Counted from the stretch's first letter, positions 26,059 through 35,361 are shown. The stretch is 64,000 nt of DNA from Rhizobium sp. 007 (GCF_015353075.1 NZ_CP064187.1:744001-808000), one strand, 5' to 3'. Translations and numbers: made by a program. The notes: a model not told the origin generated them from the letters alone.

Positions 26059-26952
26059 ATGCCCGTCGATACATCGCCCCGCACGACCACTTGGACCCAT
26101 GTCGAGGGCGAGTGGCTTGCCGGCAACCCGCCGCTGATCGGCCCGACCTCGCATGCCATGTGGCTCGCGTCCACGGTCTTCGACGGTGCCCGCTGGTTTG
26201 ATGGCATCGCGCCGGACCTCGACCTGCACTGCCAGCGTGTCAACCGCTCAGCCGTCAATATGGGGCTGAAGCCCATCAAGACGGCCGAGGAGATCGAGGC
26301 GCTCGCCTGGGAAGGCATCAAGAAGTTCGATGGCAAGACGCCGATCTATATCAAGCCGATGTATTGGGGCGAGCACGGTTCGCCGGGCAGCGTCGTCTCC
26401 GTCGATGCGGAATCGACCCGCTTTGCGCTCTGCCTTTTCGAAGCGCCGATGGGCGGCCATAGCGGTTCGTCGCTGACCGTTTCGCCCTTCCGCCGCCCGT
26501 CGCCGGAAACGGCGACGACGGATTCCAAGGCGGGCGGGCTCTACCCGAACAGCGGCCGCGCGATCGCCGAGGCGCGAAGCCGCGGCTTCGACAATGCCCT
26601 GATGCGCGACCTGAACGGCAATGTCGCCGAAACGGCATCCTCCAATATCTTCATGGTGAAGGACGGCGTGGTCTTCACGCCGGTTGCCAACCGCACTTTC
26701 CTCGCCGGCATCACCCGCGCCCGCGTCATGGGGTTGCTGGACCAGGCAGGATTCGACGTGCGCGAGGTGACGCTCTCGGTCGAAGACTTCATGAATGCCG
26801 ATGAGATATTCACCAGCGGCAACTATTCAAAGATCGTCGGCGTCAACCGCCTCGACGGCCGCGATTTCGAAGACGGCCCGGTCACCCGCAAGGCGCTCGA
26901 TCTCTACATGGATTGGGCCAACGGGCGCAGCCATAGCCAAAGCGGCGAGTAG
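26059..26952 (+). CDS. Branched-chain amino acid aminotransferase (class IV, PLP)
   Basis: A 297-residue fold-type IV aminotransferase. The PLP lysine is in TTDSKAGGLYPNS, and the downstream EARSRGFDNALM and NVAETASSNIFMV segments bind the cofactor. It resembles short IlvE-type enzymes that interconvert leucine, isoleucine and valine with their keto acids, but D-amino acid or other class IV activities cannot be excluded. AAGGAG precedes the ATG at 26059. Confidence 0.85.
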   Translation: MPVDTSPRTTTWTHVEGEWLAGNPPLIGPTSHAMWLASTVFDGARWFDGIAPDLDLHCQRVNRSAVNMGLKPIKTAEEIEALAWEGIKKFDGKTPIYIKPMYWGEHGSPGSVVSVDAESTRFALCLFEAPMGGHSGSSLTVSPFRRPSPETATTDSKAGGLYPNSGRAIAEARSRGFDNALMRDLNGNVAETASSNIFMVKDGVVFTPVANRTFLAGITRARVMGLLDQAGFDVREVTLSVEDFMNADEIFTSGNYSKIVGVNRLDGRDFEDGPVTRKALDLYMDWANGRSHSQSGE

Positions 26953-26988
26953 CGATCCGCGCGCAGGGGAGTGCGAACCGTTGCAGTC

Positions 26989-27567
26989 TCACGAGAAAGG
27001 TACGCGCGGATCCTGCACCAAGTAGAACTCGGTAACCGGCGTGACGTCAGTGATAAAAAAGCCAAATGCCGGTCGATCGAGGGGATCAACGTGACCGCTG
27101 GCGAAGCGCAGCCGGTCGAATTTCTCGAAGTGGTTCTCGAAACGGGCAAACCGGTTGGACGAAATGAGGTCCGGATTGGGGTTGGTCTGATCAAATGACA
27201 GACCGTCATAAAAGTCGCTCGGTTTGCCAAGGATCTCTTGAAGTTCGAATTCGAACTCGATCCAGGCCAATCCGCTCTTGTTGAGAGTGACAACGCGCAG
27301 GTGGAAGGCGCCCTCAGGAAACCCGTGATGTTGAATTGGCCTTGCGGCCCTAATCACCAGAGTGACGGGGCTGGCCGAGTTAAGTTCCTCGTGGATTTCG
27401 ATTGGATCGGCTTTTGTACCTGAGCCTGTAACTGACAGGATGCGGAAGCCGCCAAGCTCATCGGAGAAGGAATAATCCCCAGCATAGAAACGTCCGTCGT
27501 CAGCCGGTCCGGCACTGATGAGTGACAGTGTCAGCAACGCAGCCAGGATTCGCAAGTGACGCCTCAT
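26989..27567 (-). CDS. Exported hypothetical protein
   Basis: A 192-residue protein with a signal peptide (LRILAALLTLSLISAG) and a soluble domain. Conserved-looking blocks are FYAGDYSFSDELGGF, IEFEFELQEILGKPSDFYDG and FGFFITDVTPVTEFYLVQDP. I recognise no family. It begins 24 bases after the stop of the GAF-cyclase gene on the same strand and is likely co-transcribed, so its product may act with that signalling enzyme. Confidence 0.75.
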   Translation of the reverse strand: MRRHLRILAALLTLSLISAGPADDGRFYAGDYSFSDELGGFRILSVTGSGTKADPIEIHEELNSASPVTLVIRAARPIQHHGFPEGAFHLRVVTLNKSGLAWIEFEFELQEILGKPSDFYDGLSFDQTNPNPDLISSNRFARFENHFEKFDRLRFASGHVDPLDRPAFGFFITDVTPVTEFYLVQDPRVPFS

Positions 27568-27591
27568 CGTGAGTTCCTCTGGGAGCGCGGT

Positions 27592-28860
27592 CTATCCGTG
27601 CAGCGACCAAGTGACCGAAGTACCGGCGAGAGTTTTCCTCAGATGCTCGTTCGCCTCCACGCCCGCAGCATCCGCGGCATATTCCGGTTTCAGCCGGTCG
27701 AGGAAATACATCGTCATCTTACCCTTGTTTTTCACGTCAAGGGCACCTCGCGGGGTGCAGTCGAAATATGATTTTACGTGCTGGTAGGTGCTTTCGGAGA
27801 TGTTCACCCGGTCTGCTTCGTCCGTGCTCTCCATACGAGCCGCGATATTCACAGCGTCGCCCCAGACGTCGTAGGCGAACTTCTTCCGGCCAACGACGCC
27901 GGACATCACACTGCCGGTATGCAGGCCGACGCGGAGGTGCCAGGGCCGCTGCCCGACCGCGGCCCAGCGCTGGTTCGACGCCACGACAAAGCGTCGAATC
28001 TCGAGAGCAGCAAGGCAGCTGCGGATCGCATGGTCCTTGCGGCCCTGCATCAGACCGCCGGCGCACATGTAGGAGTCACCGATGGTCTTGAGCTTCTCCA
28101 GCCCATGTCGCGCGACAATGTTATCGAACTCGGAGAAGTACATGTCGAGGTCATCGACCAACTCCCGAGGGGAGAGTTCAACGGCTGATTTGGTAAAGTC
28201 GACGAAGTCCGTAAAGAGGATCGTCGTCGAAGGGTGGTGGCGGGGCTCGACCGAGCCCTTCTCTGTCAATTCCGCGGCTACCTTGAGTGGGAGGATGTTG
28301 AGGAGCAGGCTGTCCGCGCGCTGCTTCTCAGCGGCCAGTTCCTGCTGCGAGCGCAGCACCTCGGCCATCCTCAGGCGCAGTTCGAGCTGGGCGATGGTCT
28401 GGCGCGCGAGGCGACGGATGCCTTCGGCAGCCTCGAAGGCGAGCTCGCGCGGGGTGAGGTCCAAGATGCAGAGCGTGCCCAGCGCATGGCCGCCTGAATC
28501 GATCAGCGGCATGCCTGCATAAAAGCGGAAGAAGGGTTCAGTCGCGATGAACGGCAGTGCCTTGAAGCGATCGTCGGCGCGGGTGTCGGGAACCACCAGC
28601 ATGTCGCTACGGCAGAGTGCATAGGCGCAGCAGACGCCGCTGCGGGGCACTTCTTCAATGCCGGGAGGAACGCCGTGACGGGATTTGAGCCATATCTTGG
28701 TGTCGCCGACGATGTTGACCATCGCGATCGGGGCACTGGCAATCAGGGCGGCGAGATCGGTGAGATCGTCGAATCCGGCTTCCGGGTCGGTGCCGTAAAC
28801 ATCATAGGCCCGTACCGCGGCCAAGCGTTCAGCCTCGTTGTCAGGTAGAGGGAAGTCCAT
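27592..28860 (-). CDS. GAF-domain class III adenylate cyclase
   Basis: A 422-residue soluble protein: GAF sensor (about residues 15-160), a short helical linker, then a cyclase homology domain (about 205-395). Metal-binding Asp residues are in ILFTDFVDFTK and KTIGDSYM. Purine-specifying residues read Lys (KLKTIGD) and Asp (YDVWGDAVN), the adenylate rather than guanylate pairing. The transition-state Asn and Arg are in VNIAARM. All are present, so it should make cAMP. GGAGGG supports the start at 28860; an ATG at 28875 is also possible. Confidence 0.87.
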   Translation of the reverse strand: MDFPLPDNEAERLAAVRAYDVYGTDPEAGFDDLTDLAALIASAPIAMVNIVGDTKIWLKSRHGVPPGIEEVPRSGVCCAYALCRSDMLVVPDTRADDRFKALPFIATEPFFRFYAGMPLIDSGGHALGTLCILDLTPRELAFEAAEGIRRLARQTIAQLELRLRMAEVLRSQQELAAEKQRADSLLLNILPLKVAAELTEKGSVEPRHHPSTTILFTDFVDFTKSAVELSPRELVDDLDMYFSEFDNIVARHGLEKLKTIGDSYMCAGGLMQGRKDHAIRSCLAALEIRRFVVASNQRWAAVGQRPWHLRVGLHTGSVMSGVVGRKKFAYDVWGDAVNIAARMESTDEADRVNISESTYQHVKSYFDCTPRGALDVKNKGKMTMYFLDRLKPEYAADAAGVEANEHLRKTLAGTSVTWSLHG

Positions 28861-29259
28861 GCCGGCGCCCTCCATTGTGCGAGGCCAAAATGGCCCGCCC
28901 GTTCAGATCGGGCGGGCGCGGCTCCGCTCTTGTCGATCATCCGGTGTTGTTCTCGGGCCTTGCCGTGGCGAAGCACTCACGCCGCCCATCCGACACCTAC
29001 TGCCACCCAAAAACTTACTCTCGCTATCTCACTTAATCAATGACGCGGCCGCTATCCAGAGAAGCTGAGCGCCTTCGATCGCGATCAAGTTAGGTCGGGC
29101 GCAACCATGCGCGTCTCGCCGCTTCCTGCACGCGGGGCGAGCTCGGCCCACATTCGTTCCAAGTGTCCGCTTCGCGCGTAGGCGGACGGTGCGCCAGCGC
29201 CAACTATGGGCCGAGTCCGGCGGCTAGACTGCCTTTCGCCTTATCCGACCGTCATTTCA
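28861..29259. other. Spacer between the cyclase gene and katE
   Basis: A strong GC hairpin, GCCCGCCCG-TTCAGAT-CGGGCGGGC (28893-28917), lies just upstream of the cyclase start, in its 5' leader. The rest, to 29259, shows no gene I can support. Confidence 0.5.
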
Positions 29260-29284
29260 GGAACATTAGGCCACTGTCCTCGTT
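29260..29284 (+). promoter_or_regulatory. EcfG (RpoE2)-type general stress promoter of katE
   Basis: GGAAC, a 16-base spacer and CGTTT. This matches the alphaproteobacterial EcfG consensus GGAAC-N16/17-CGTT exactly, 34 bases before the katE start. Confidence 0.8.
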
Positions 29285-29317
29285 TGGCGTCTATCACCCC
29301 AAAATGAGGGACGTATC

Positions 29318-31411
29318 ATGTCCGACAACCCGTTCGACACCAGCCGCGGCAATGGCGGCGAGACGCATCAGCATATTCCGGAAAAAGGCCCGCACGAGGG
29401 CCTCGACCATCTGACCACCAATCAGGGCATCCGCATTTCCGACAATCAGAACAGCCTGCGCTCGGGTGCGCGCGGCCCGACGCTGCTCGAGGATTTCGTG
29501 CTGCGCGAGAAGATCTTCCATTTCGATCACGAGCGCATTCCGGAGCGGATCGTGCATGCCCGTGGTTCGGCAGCGCACGGCTATTTCGAGCTGACGGAAA
29601 GCCTTTCCGGCATCACCAAGGCCGATCTCTTCCAGCGCAAGGGCGAGAAGACGCCGGTCTTCGTGCGCTTCTCGACGGTCGCCGGCGGCGCCGGTTCGGT
29701 CGACACCCCGCGCGACGTGCGCGGCTTTGCGGTCAAGTTCTATACGAAGGAAGGCAATTGGGATCTGGTTGGCAACAACATCCCGGTCTTCTTCATTCAG
29801 GATGCCATCAAGTTTCCCGATCTCGTCCATGCGGTGAAGATGGAGGCTGACCGCGCCTATCCGCAGGCCGCCAGCGCCCATGACACTTTTTGGGACTGGG
29901 CGTCCCTGATGCCCGAAAGCACCCACATGCTGATGTGGGCGATGTCCGACCGCGCCATCCCGCGCTCTTTCCGGATGATGCAGGGCTTCGGCGTCCACAC
30001 GTTCCGCTTCGTGAACGCTGAGGGCAAATTGACCTTCGTGAAGTTTCACTGGAAGCCTAAGCTCGGCCTCCAATCGACCGTCTGGGACGAGGCGCTGAAG
30101 CTGCAGGCGGCCGACAACGATTTCCATCGCCGTGATCTTCACGAGGCGATCGAAGCCGGAAACTTCCCGGAATGGGAACTCGGCCTGCAGCTTTTCGACG
30201 AGGACTTTGCCAGCAAGCAACCTTACGACGTGCTCGATGCCACCAAAATCATTCCGGAAGAAGTGCTGCCGCTGAAAATCGTCGGCCGCCTCGTGCTGGA
30301 CCGCAACCCGGACAATTTCTTTGCCGAAACCGAGCAGGTCGCCTATTGCCCCGCCAATATCGTGCCTGGCATCGATTTCACCAATGACCCGCTGCTGCAG
30401 GGACGCCTCTTCAGCTATCTCGATACGCAGAAATCGCGCCTCGGCACCGCTAACTTCCACCAGCTGCCGATCAACGCGCCGAAATGCCCGGTCATGAACT
30501 TCCAGCGTGACGGGCAGATGCAGATGAACGTGCCGACGGGTCGAGCCAATTACGAGCCGAACAGCCTTGGCGCGCATGGCGAGGGAGGCGGGCCGCGCGA
30601 ATGTCCCGTCACCGGCTTCCCGACATTCAGCGCCGCGTCCGGAAAAGAGGAGCAGGGCGACAAGCTGCGCATCCGCGCCGAGCTCTTTGCCGACCACTAC
30701 AGCCAGGCGCGGCTGTTCTGGAAGTCGCAGACGCACTCGGAACAGGCCCATATCGCCTCGTCCTTCGTCTTCGAGCTTTCCAAGGTCGGCCTGAAGCAGG
30801 TGCCACCACGCATGGTCGGCAACCTGCTGAACGTCGATCCGGAGCTTGCCAATCGTGTCGCCGAAGGCCTCGGCATCGATCTGCCGCAGAAGAACCCGGC
30901 CGCCCGCGAGCCGATCGACATGCCCCCGTCGCCGGCGCTCTCGATCCAGAAAAACATGAAGCAGACGATCGAGGGCCGCAAGATCGGCATCCTGATCGCC
31001 GACGGCAGTGACGCTCACGCCCTGCAATCCCTGGTGAACTCGATCGAGGATGCGAATGCCACGGCTTTCGTCGTAGCTCCGAAGGTCGGGAAGGCGAGGC
31101 TTTCGGACGGCAGCACGATCAAGGCCGATGGCCAGCTCGCCGGTTCCCCGTCGCAGATATTCGATGCGGTCGCGGTTCTCCTGTCCGGTGAGGGCACCGG
31201 GATACTGCTGAAGGAAGGTGCCGCCGTGCAATGGGTGATGAATGCCTTCGTGCATCTGAAGGCGATCGGCCACACGCCGGAAGCCCTGCCCCTGCTTCAG
31301 AGGGCCGGCGTCGAACCCGACGAAGGTGTCGTCGCGTTGGACGGCGCTTTCTTCGAGGCCGCCGCCAAGCGCTACTGGTACCGCGAGCCGAATGTGCGCA
31401 TGCTGGCATAG
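29318..31411 (+). CDS. katE: Large-subunit monofunctional catalase (KatE/HPII type)
   Basis: A 697-residue heme catalase that dismutates hydrogen peroxide. Catalytic His is in [10 protein letters not shown], distal Asn in [14 protein letters not shown], and the proximal heme Tyr in [13 protein letters not shown]. After about residue 530 comes a flavodoxin/DJ-1-like domain ([17 protein letters not shown]), which marks clade II large-subunit catalases. An exact EcfG-type promoter lies upstream, so stationary-phase and stress expression is expected. A palindromic repeat follows the gene. Confidence 0.95.
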   Translation: MSDNPFDTSRGNGGETHQHIPEKGPHEGLDHLTTNQGIRISDNQNSLRSGARGPTLLEDFVLREKIFHFDHERIPERIVHARGSAAHGYFELTESLSGITKADLFQRKGEKTPVFVRFSTVAGGAGSVDTPRDVRGFAVKFYTKEGNWDLVGNNIPVFFIQDAIKFPDLVHAVKMEADRAYPQAASAHDTFWDWASLMPESTHMLMWAMSDRAIPRSFRMMQGFGVHTFRFVNAEGKLTFVKFHWKPKLGLQSTVWDEALKLQAADNDFHRRDLHEAIEAGNFPEWELGLQLFDEDFASKQPYDVLDATKIIPEEVLPLKIVGRLVLDRNPDNFFAETEQVAYCPANIVPGIDFTNDPLLQGRLFSYLDTQKSRLGTANFHQLPINAPKCPVMNFQRDGQMQMNVPTGRANYEPNSLGAHGEGGGPRECPVTGFPTFSAASGKEEQGDKLRIRAELFADHYSQARLFWKSQTHSEQAHIASSFVFELSKVGLKQVPPRMVGNLLNVDPELANRVAEGLGIDLPQKNPAAREPIDMPPSPALSIQKNMKQTIEGRKIGILIADGSDAHALQSLVNSIEDANATAFVVAPKVGKARLSDGSTIKADGQLAGSPSQIFDAVAVLLSGEGTGILLKEGAAVQWVMNAFVHLKAIGHTPEALPLLQRAGVEPDEGVVALDGAFFEAAAKRYWYREPNVRMLA

Positions 31412-31467
31412 ATGTGTCGCGCCGCGGAGCGCTTCCTGCCATGGACAAGTGCCGGGACGCCACGTCA

Positions 31468-31515
31468 AATCACCTTCTCCCCCGGGGGAGAAGGTGCCCG
31501 AAGGGCGGATGAGCG
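31468..31515. repeat. Palindromic intergenic repeat (family C), copy 2
   Basis: TCACCTTCTCCCCC and GGGGGAGAAGGTG, then CCCGAAGGGCGGATGAG. It is the counterpart of the copy after ohr at 7659 and lies after katE, so it could end or protect the transcript. Confidence 0.75.
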
Positions 31516-31564
31516 GCCGCTCCCTCGAGCCTTGCGGTAGGCGACGCACAAGCAGCCAATGGAG

Positions 31565-32794
31565 CTAGCTCGTTTTCTCCCTCGGCCGCACCATCCACGC
31601 ATAGGCAGCACCCGCCAACAGCAGCACGCAGGTGCCGAGAAAGACCGCCCGCATGCCGATATGCCCGCCCACGAAGCCGCCGAGCACGGGGCCTGCGACC
31701 TGGCCGACATATTGCGTCGAGATGGAGTAGCCGAGTATGCTGCCTGCGGCACTGTCCGGCACGCTGTGGCGGATGACGGCGGTGATGCAGGGCAACAGCC
31801 CGCCGAGCGCAATTCCCATCAGCAAGCGCAGCGCAATCAGCTGCCACGAATTGGTGACGAAGGCCTGCGGGATCAGGAGCAGCGCCGCAACAGCAAGCGC
31901 ACCCGCAATCACCGGCCAATGCCCGATCCTGTCGGCGAGCTTGCCGAGGCGCGACGCCGAAAGGATGCTGCCGAGTGCTGTCGCCGACATGACGATGCCG
32001 GCGGTCATCGTTACGCGTCCCTGGTCTTCGACCAGTTGCGCCACGTAGACGGTTATGATCGGTTCGATCGACATGTTGGCGAGCATCAGAAGCAGGCCGG
32101 TCGCCAGCATCGCGACCACCGGGCCCTTGTCTGGTATCGCGCGCCAGCCGCCGCTTGCCTTCGCCGCTTGTCTGCGCGCAGGGGACTTCTCCTCCTTGAT
32201 CAGGAAGGTGGTCGTCAGGAAGGCGAGGAAGATGACGCCGCCCGCCGCCAGGAACGTGCCGCGGATGCCGATGATGGGCGGCAGCGCCCCGCCGATCAGC
32301 GGTCCGACGAGATTGCCCGCCATGATGCCCGACGACAGCACGCCGAGTGCCCAGGCCGAGCGGTCCTTCGGCGTCTGCGTCGCGACCAGCACCATGGAGC
32401 CCGAGGCGTAGCCGCCTGCAAGTCCGACGAAGAGCCGGAGCGCCACCAGCTGCCAGACGTTCTCCGCCATGCCCATCAGCGAGATTGCGATCGTCATGCC
32501 GAGGCTGGCGCGCACCAGCATCAGCTTTCGCCCGTAGATATCGCCGAGCCGGCCCCAGAGCGGCGCGACGAGCGCGGCGGCAAAGAAGGTCGCGCCATAG
32601 GCGATGCCCGACCACTGCACGATCGCGGCATGCTCGCTGACGCCGAGTTCCGCGACATAGAGCGGCAGGAAGGGGAGCAGCAGCGTCATTGCCACGATGG
32701 TGGTGAAGGAGCCGGTCAGCGAAATCGCGAGGTTTCGTTTCCAGTAGGCGGACCCGGCCGCCGCATCTGCCGCGTCCATCTGCGTCTCTGTCAT
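31565..32794 (-). CDS. MFS drug-efflux transporter (MdtG/TetA-like)
   Basis: A 409-residue transporter with 12 hydrophobic segments. The motif A loop is WGRLGDIYGRKLMLVRA and the second-half equivalent is SRLGKLADRIGHW. LPFLPLYVAELGV in helix 1 and the overall length fit DHA1 multidrug exporters. The start at 32794 (MTETQMD) directly precedes the first membrane-proximal region; longer starts add unlike sequence. It is divergent from a SnoaL-like gene with an inverted repeat between them. Confidence 0.85.
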   Translation of the reverse strand: MTETQMDAADAAAGSAYWKRNLAISLTGSFTTIVAMTLLLPFLPLYVAELGVSEHAAIVQWSGIAYGATFFAAALVAPLWGRLGDIYGRKLMLVRASLGMTIAISLMGMAENVWQLVALRLFVGLAGGYASGSMVLVATQTPKDRSAWALGVLSSGIMAGNLVGPLIGGALPPIIGIRGTFLAAGGVIFLAFLTTTFLIKEEKSPARRQAAKASGGWRAIPDKGPVVAMLATGLLLMLANMSIEPIITVYVAQLVEDQGRVTMTAGIVMSATALGSILSASRLGKLADRIGHWPVIAGALAVAALLLIPQAFVTNSWQLIALRLLMGIALGGLLPCITAVIRHSVPDSAAGSILGYSISTQYVGQVAGPVLGGFVGGHIGMRAVFLGTCVLLLAGAAYAWMVRPREKTS

Positions 32795-32922
32795 GTCGGG
32801 ATCTCTATGGGTACCGGTTTGGAAGAAGCGGAAACTTACGCCCCGCCGGCTCCGGTGCCAAGGACGGATCGGGCTTGAACCGTCCGGCAATTTGCGTTTC
32901 GCCCTATTTCTTGTTATAAACT

Positions 32923-32939
32923 GATTGCAATTCGCAATC
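32923..32939. promoter_or_regulatory. Inverted repeat between the MFS and SnoaL-like genes
   Basis: GATTGC-N5-GCAATC, next to a TTGTTATAAA stretch, in the divergent promoter region. A possible operator. Confidence 0.45.
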
Positions 32940-32961
32940 TGATTTCAAAAGGAGAGCGGCA

Positions 32962-33303
32962 ATGACCGCAACGACCCGCGAAGACACCGTGCGGGGCCTT
33001 TACAAAGCCTATGTCGAAGGCCGTAAGGGTATCGTCGGCGGCATGCTGAGCGAGGATTTCACCTTCTCGAGCCCGCGTGACGATCATATCGACCGCAACG
33101 CCTATTTCGACCGCTGCTGGCCGGAACCGCCGTTCTTTCGCGGCATGGAGATCGAATTCCTGGCGATCGACGGCGACGAGGCCGTCGTCCGCTACCGCGC
33201 CGAAAAAGCTGACGGCACCGCCTTCCGTAACATGGAGGCGCTGCGCTTCAAGGACGGCAAGCTTGCGTCGGTGGAGGTCTATTTCGGGCGTGAGGTTGTC
33301 TGA
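32962..33303 (+). CDS. SnoaL-like/NTF2-fold small protein
   Basis: A 113-residue protein fitting the NTF2/SnoaL-like cone fold: VRGLYKAYVEGRKGIVGGML at the start, then EDFTFSSP, and a final beta hairpin ALRFKDGKLASVEVYFGRE. Such proteins are small-molecule isomerases, hydrolases or binding modules. AAAAGGAGAG precedes the ATG. The divergent MFS gene may be co-regulated. Confidence 0.82.
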   Translation: MTATTREDTVRGLYKAYVEGRKGIVGGMLSEDFTFSSPRDDHIDRNAYFDRCWPEPPFFRGMEIEFLAIDGDEAVVRYRAEKADGTAFRNMEALRFKDGKLASVEVYFGREVV

Positions 33304-33319
33304 CCGCATTTGCCTTGGT

Positions 33320-33561
33320 CAAGGTGGGCTGGGCAGTCGGCAGCCTCGTGTTGCACAACAGGCAAACGCGGCCTAAACTGATGGGTTGGATCGGCCCTCA
33401 GCGGCAATGGTTTCTTCAGAGCTCTCCGGTGCCCGGGAGCAGGTTGTATCTGCGGTCGCAAGATATGGCCGTGATAATCAACATCGCCTGACTGGTAGCG
33501 CCGCGTTGTCAGCCCGAGCCAGGCGCCAACCGAACGCAAAGTTCGGAGGTTTTCTAGCATT
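33320..33561 (-). pseudogene. Relic of an IS110-family transposase C-terminus
   Basis: Minus-strand translation between about 33560 and 33460 reads SVGAWLGLTTRRYQSGDVDY and then HGHI, the signature found near the C-terminus of IS110/IS1111 DEDD transposases (G..LGL.PRRYQSGE). Beyond it the match fades, with a faint HEAAD echo of the YEAA motif near 33340. No start and no DEDD domain remain. It explains most of the spacer between the SnoaL-like gene and the TSUP gene. Confidence 0.55.
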
Positions 33562-33662
33562 GATCGAGGCTTATTTCGGCAACAGCGACCCATAGAATCT
33601 TAGGGCTCGCGCTAAAATCGGAAGTGCCGACCGTCGTGTAGTTGATCATGCGCCATTCGTCC

Positions 33663-34394
33663 CTAGAAAAACCGGATCGCCGACGTCGAGATGATGACGA
33701 GCGAGACGGCGATCATCAAGGGCCTCACCGGCAGGCGCTTGACGAGCATCGCGCCGAGCGGCGCGGCGATCACGCCGCCAACGATGAGGCCGACAGCCGA
33801 ACGCAGTTCCGACCAGCCGAGCGTCAGAACGAAGGTAAGCGAGATGGTGAGCGTCACCGCGAATTCCGTAAGGCTGGTAGAGCCGATTACCTTCTTCGGA
33901 TCGTGCCCGCGACTGACCAGCGTGCTGGTGACGATCGGCCCCCAACCGCCGCCGCCGATCGCATCGAGCACGCCGCCGCATAGCCCGGCCGGCGGCACGA
34001 TCCAGTCCTTGACGTCGCGCGGCCAGTGCGGCTGGAATGCCTTGAAGAGGATGACGAGGCCGATGGCGATCAGATAGGCCGAAACGAAGGGCTCGATCGC
34101 CTTGCCTTCGACAGTGGCGAGGATATAGGCTCCGACCGCCCCGCCGATCATCCCTGCCGGCGCCAGACGCGCCACGAGTTTCCAGTCGACATTGCGGTGA
34201 TAGACATGCGATGCGCCTGATGCTGCGGTCGTGAAGATCTCCGCCACATGTGTCATCGCGCTGGCATTGGCGACCGGCACGCCAAGCGCCAGCAGGCTCG
34301 TCGTCGAAAGCACCCCGAACGCCATGCCGAGCGCGCCATCGACGATTTGCGCGCAGAAACCGACCAGCACGAAAAAGAAGAAATCAAGCGTCAT
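33663..34394 (-). CDS. TSUP (TauE/SafE) family membrane transporter
   Basis: A 243-residue membrane protein with about 7-8 hydrophobic helices and the two TSUP half-motifs: FCAQIVDGALGMAFGV near the N-terminus and GLCGGVLDAIGGGGWGP in the second half. The family moves sulfite, sulfonates or other organosulfur anions. The ATG at 34394 directly precedes helix 1. The GATGGGGWGP variant DAIGGGGWGP is the common proteobacterial form. Confidence 0.87.
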   Translation of the reverse strand: MTLDFFFFVLVGFCAQIVDGALGMAFGVLSTTSLLALGVPVANASAMTHVAEIFTTAASGASHVYHRNVDWKLVARLAPAGMIGGAVGAYILATVEGKAIEPFVSAYLIAIGLVILFKAFQPHWPRDVKDWIVPPAGLCGGVLDAIGGGGWGPIVTSTLVSRGHDPKKVIGSTSLTEFAVTLTISLTFVLTLGWSELRSAVGLIVGGVIAAPLGAMLVKRLPVRPLMIAVSLVIISTSAIRFF

Positions 34395-34517
34395 TGAACT
34401 CCCCGAGCTGGCGGCTTCGCAAGGGAACACGCAAAAGGCGAGAAAAGTTCCTTTCGCAATGTCCGGCAAATTGCTTGCTTCAGGCGCCAAGTTTCGCGCG
34501 ATAACGCCTTTGGAGCA

Positions 34518-34875
34518 ATGGAAGAATCGTATGTGGCTGAAGCGGTCGAAGCGTTCACCAAGCGCTGGCAGGGCCAGGAAGGCGGCCAGTAAAGACCGCT
34601 CTTCCTGACGGATCTTTGCGGCCTGGGCCTGCCGCAGGGCGATCCCGCCTCCACGGCCACCGAACGGCTACGTCTTCGAAAAGGTCATGCGCGAAACAAG
34701 AGGGCTCGGTCTTCAGTAAGCGCATCGCTCTTTACAAGCGCGACTGCTTCATTCTCGAAGCCAAAAGAAGCTCGCCGGCCATCAGGATGCGCCGACGCTG
34801 CTGCGGCATCGCTTGAGGCCTCTGCCGCAGTCGCAAAAGAACTTGGCACGAGGGCGGGCAGCATTGGCGGCGGGT
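34518..34875 (+). pseudogene. Degenerate N-terminus of an MmeI-type DNA methyltransferase/restriction protein
   Basis: Three frames together recall the N-terminal domain of MmeI-like class I DNA methyltransferases. The pieces are AEAVEAFTKRWQGQEGGQ then a stop (34578), LFLTDLCGLGLPQGDPAS, NGYVFEKVMRE, and finally RIALYKRDCFILEAKRSS near 34730-34775, which matches the family's LYKRG.F.LEAKQ block. At least two frameshifts and a stop break it, and the rest of the gene is absent. Recognition is from memory of the family pattern. Confidence 0.5.
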
Positions 34876-35137
34876 AACTAACGACGTGATGACCCGTCGC
34901 GCTGATTGCGGGTTCATCCCCGAGGGTTTCACCAGACCAAAGCTGCAATGGTTGCAGAAAATAGAAGGAAGAGGCTCTCTTTCACGCCGCGAGATGAGTT
35001 GCCTTGGCGCATGGATTCGACTTGTGGCATTTTGCTACAATATTTTGCGCTTAACCATATCGCTTAGGCTTTCGTTCATCCTCCCGCATCAGTTTGCGCC
35101 CCGGTGGCTGGGAACCAACCATTGAGGATCGGAAGCT
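34876..35137. other. Gene-poor, AT-richer spacer
   Basis: The stretch before the small ORF at 35138 (for example TTTTGCTACAATATTTTGCG) has lower GC than its surroundings and no supportable gene; it continues the decayed region begun by the methyltransferase relic. Confidence 0.45.
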
Positions 35138-35287
35138 ATGACCCATGCACTCGTGCTTTTCTCGGCCGTAACCGCGATCGTCGTATCGATATCGGCGATC
35201 GGCAGTCAGCCGGCGCCGAACAATTCGAAATGGCCGGAAATCCATCCGGCGAAGACCTCGCGCGTTCTGCCCGCGCCTGAGCGTTGA
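35138..35287 (+). CDS. Small 49-residue protein with a hydrophobic N-terminus
   Basis: ATG with GAGGATCGGAAG upstream. The peptide begins with a hydrophobic segment (LVLFSAVTAIVVSISAIG) that could be a signal or anchor, followed by a proline-rich, basic tail (NNSKWPEIHPAKTSRVLPAP). It lies just upstream of another small secreted protein. I recognise no family. Confidence 0.4.
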   Translation: MTHALVLFSAVTAIVVSISAIGSQPAPNNSKWPEIHPAKTSRVLPAPER

Positions 35288-35361
35288 TGAACGGGCAGTT
35301 CATTATCGGTTCAGGACCGCACGGCTAAATCTCGCTTCGGCTGGATTTATGGAGACTCGCA

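Noticed and set aside
29294..31549. A 751-codon open frame antisense to katE
   Set aside because: It mirrors the catalase gene in a high-GC genome where third-position bias keeps the opposite frame open; no family match and no start context.
33386..33595. Plus-strand 69-codon frame
   Set aside because: The opposite strand carries an IS110 transposase signature, so this frame is probably a shadow of the relic.
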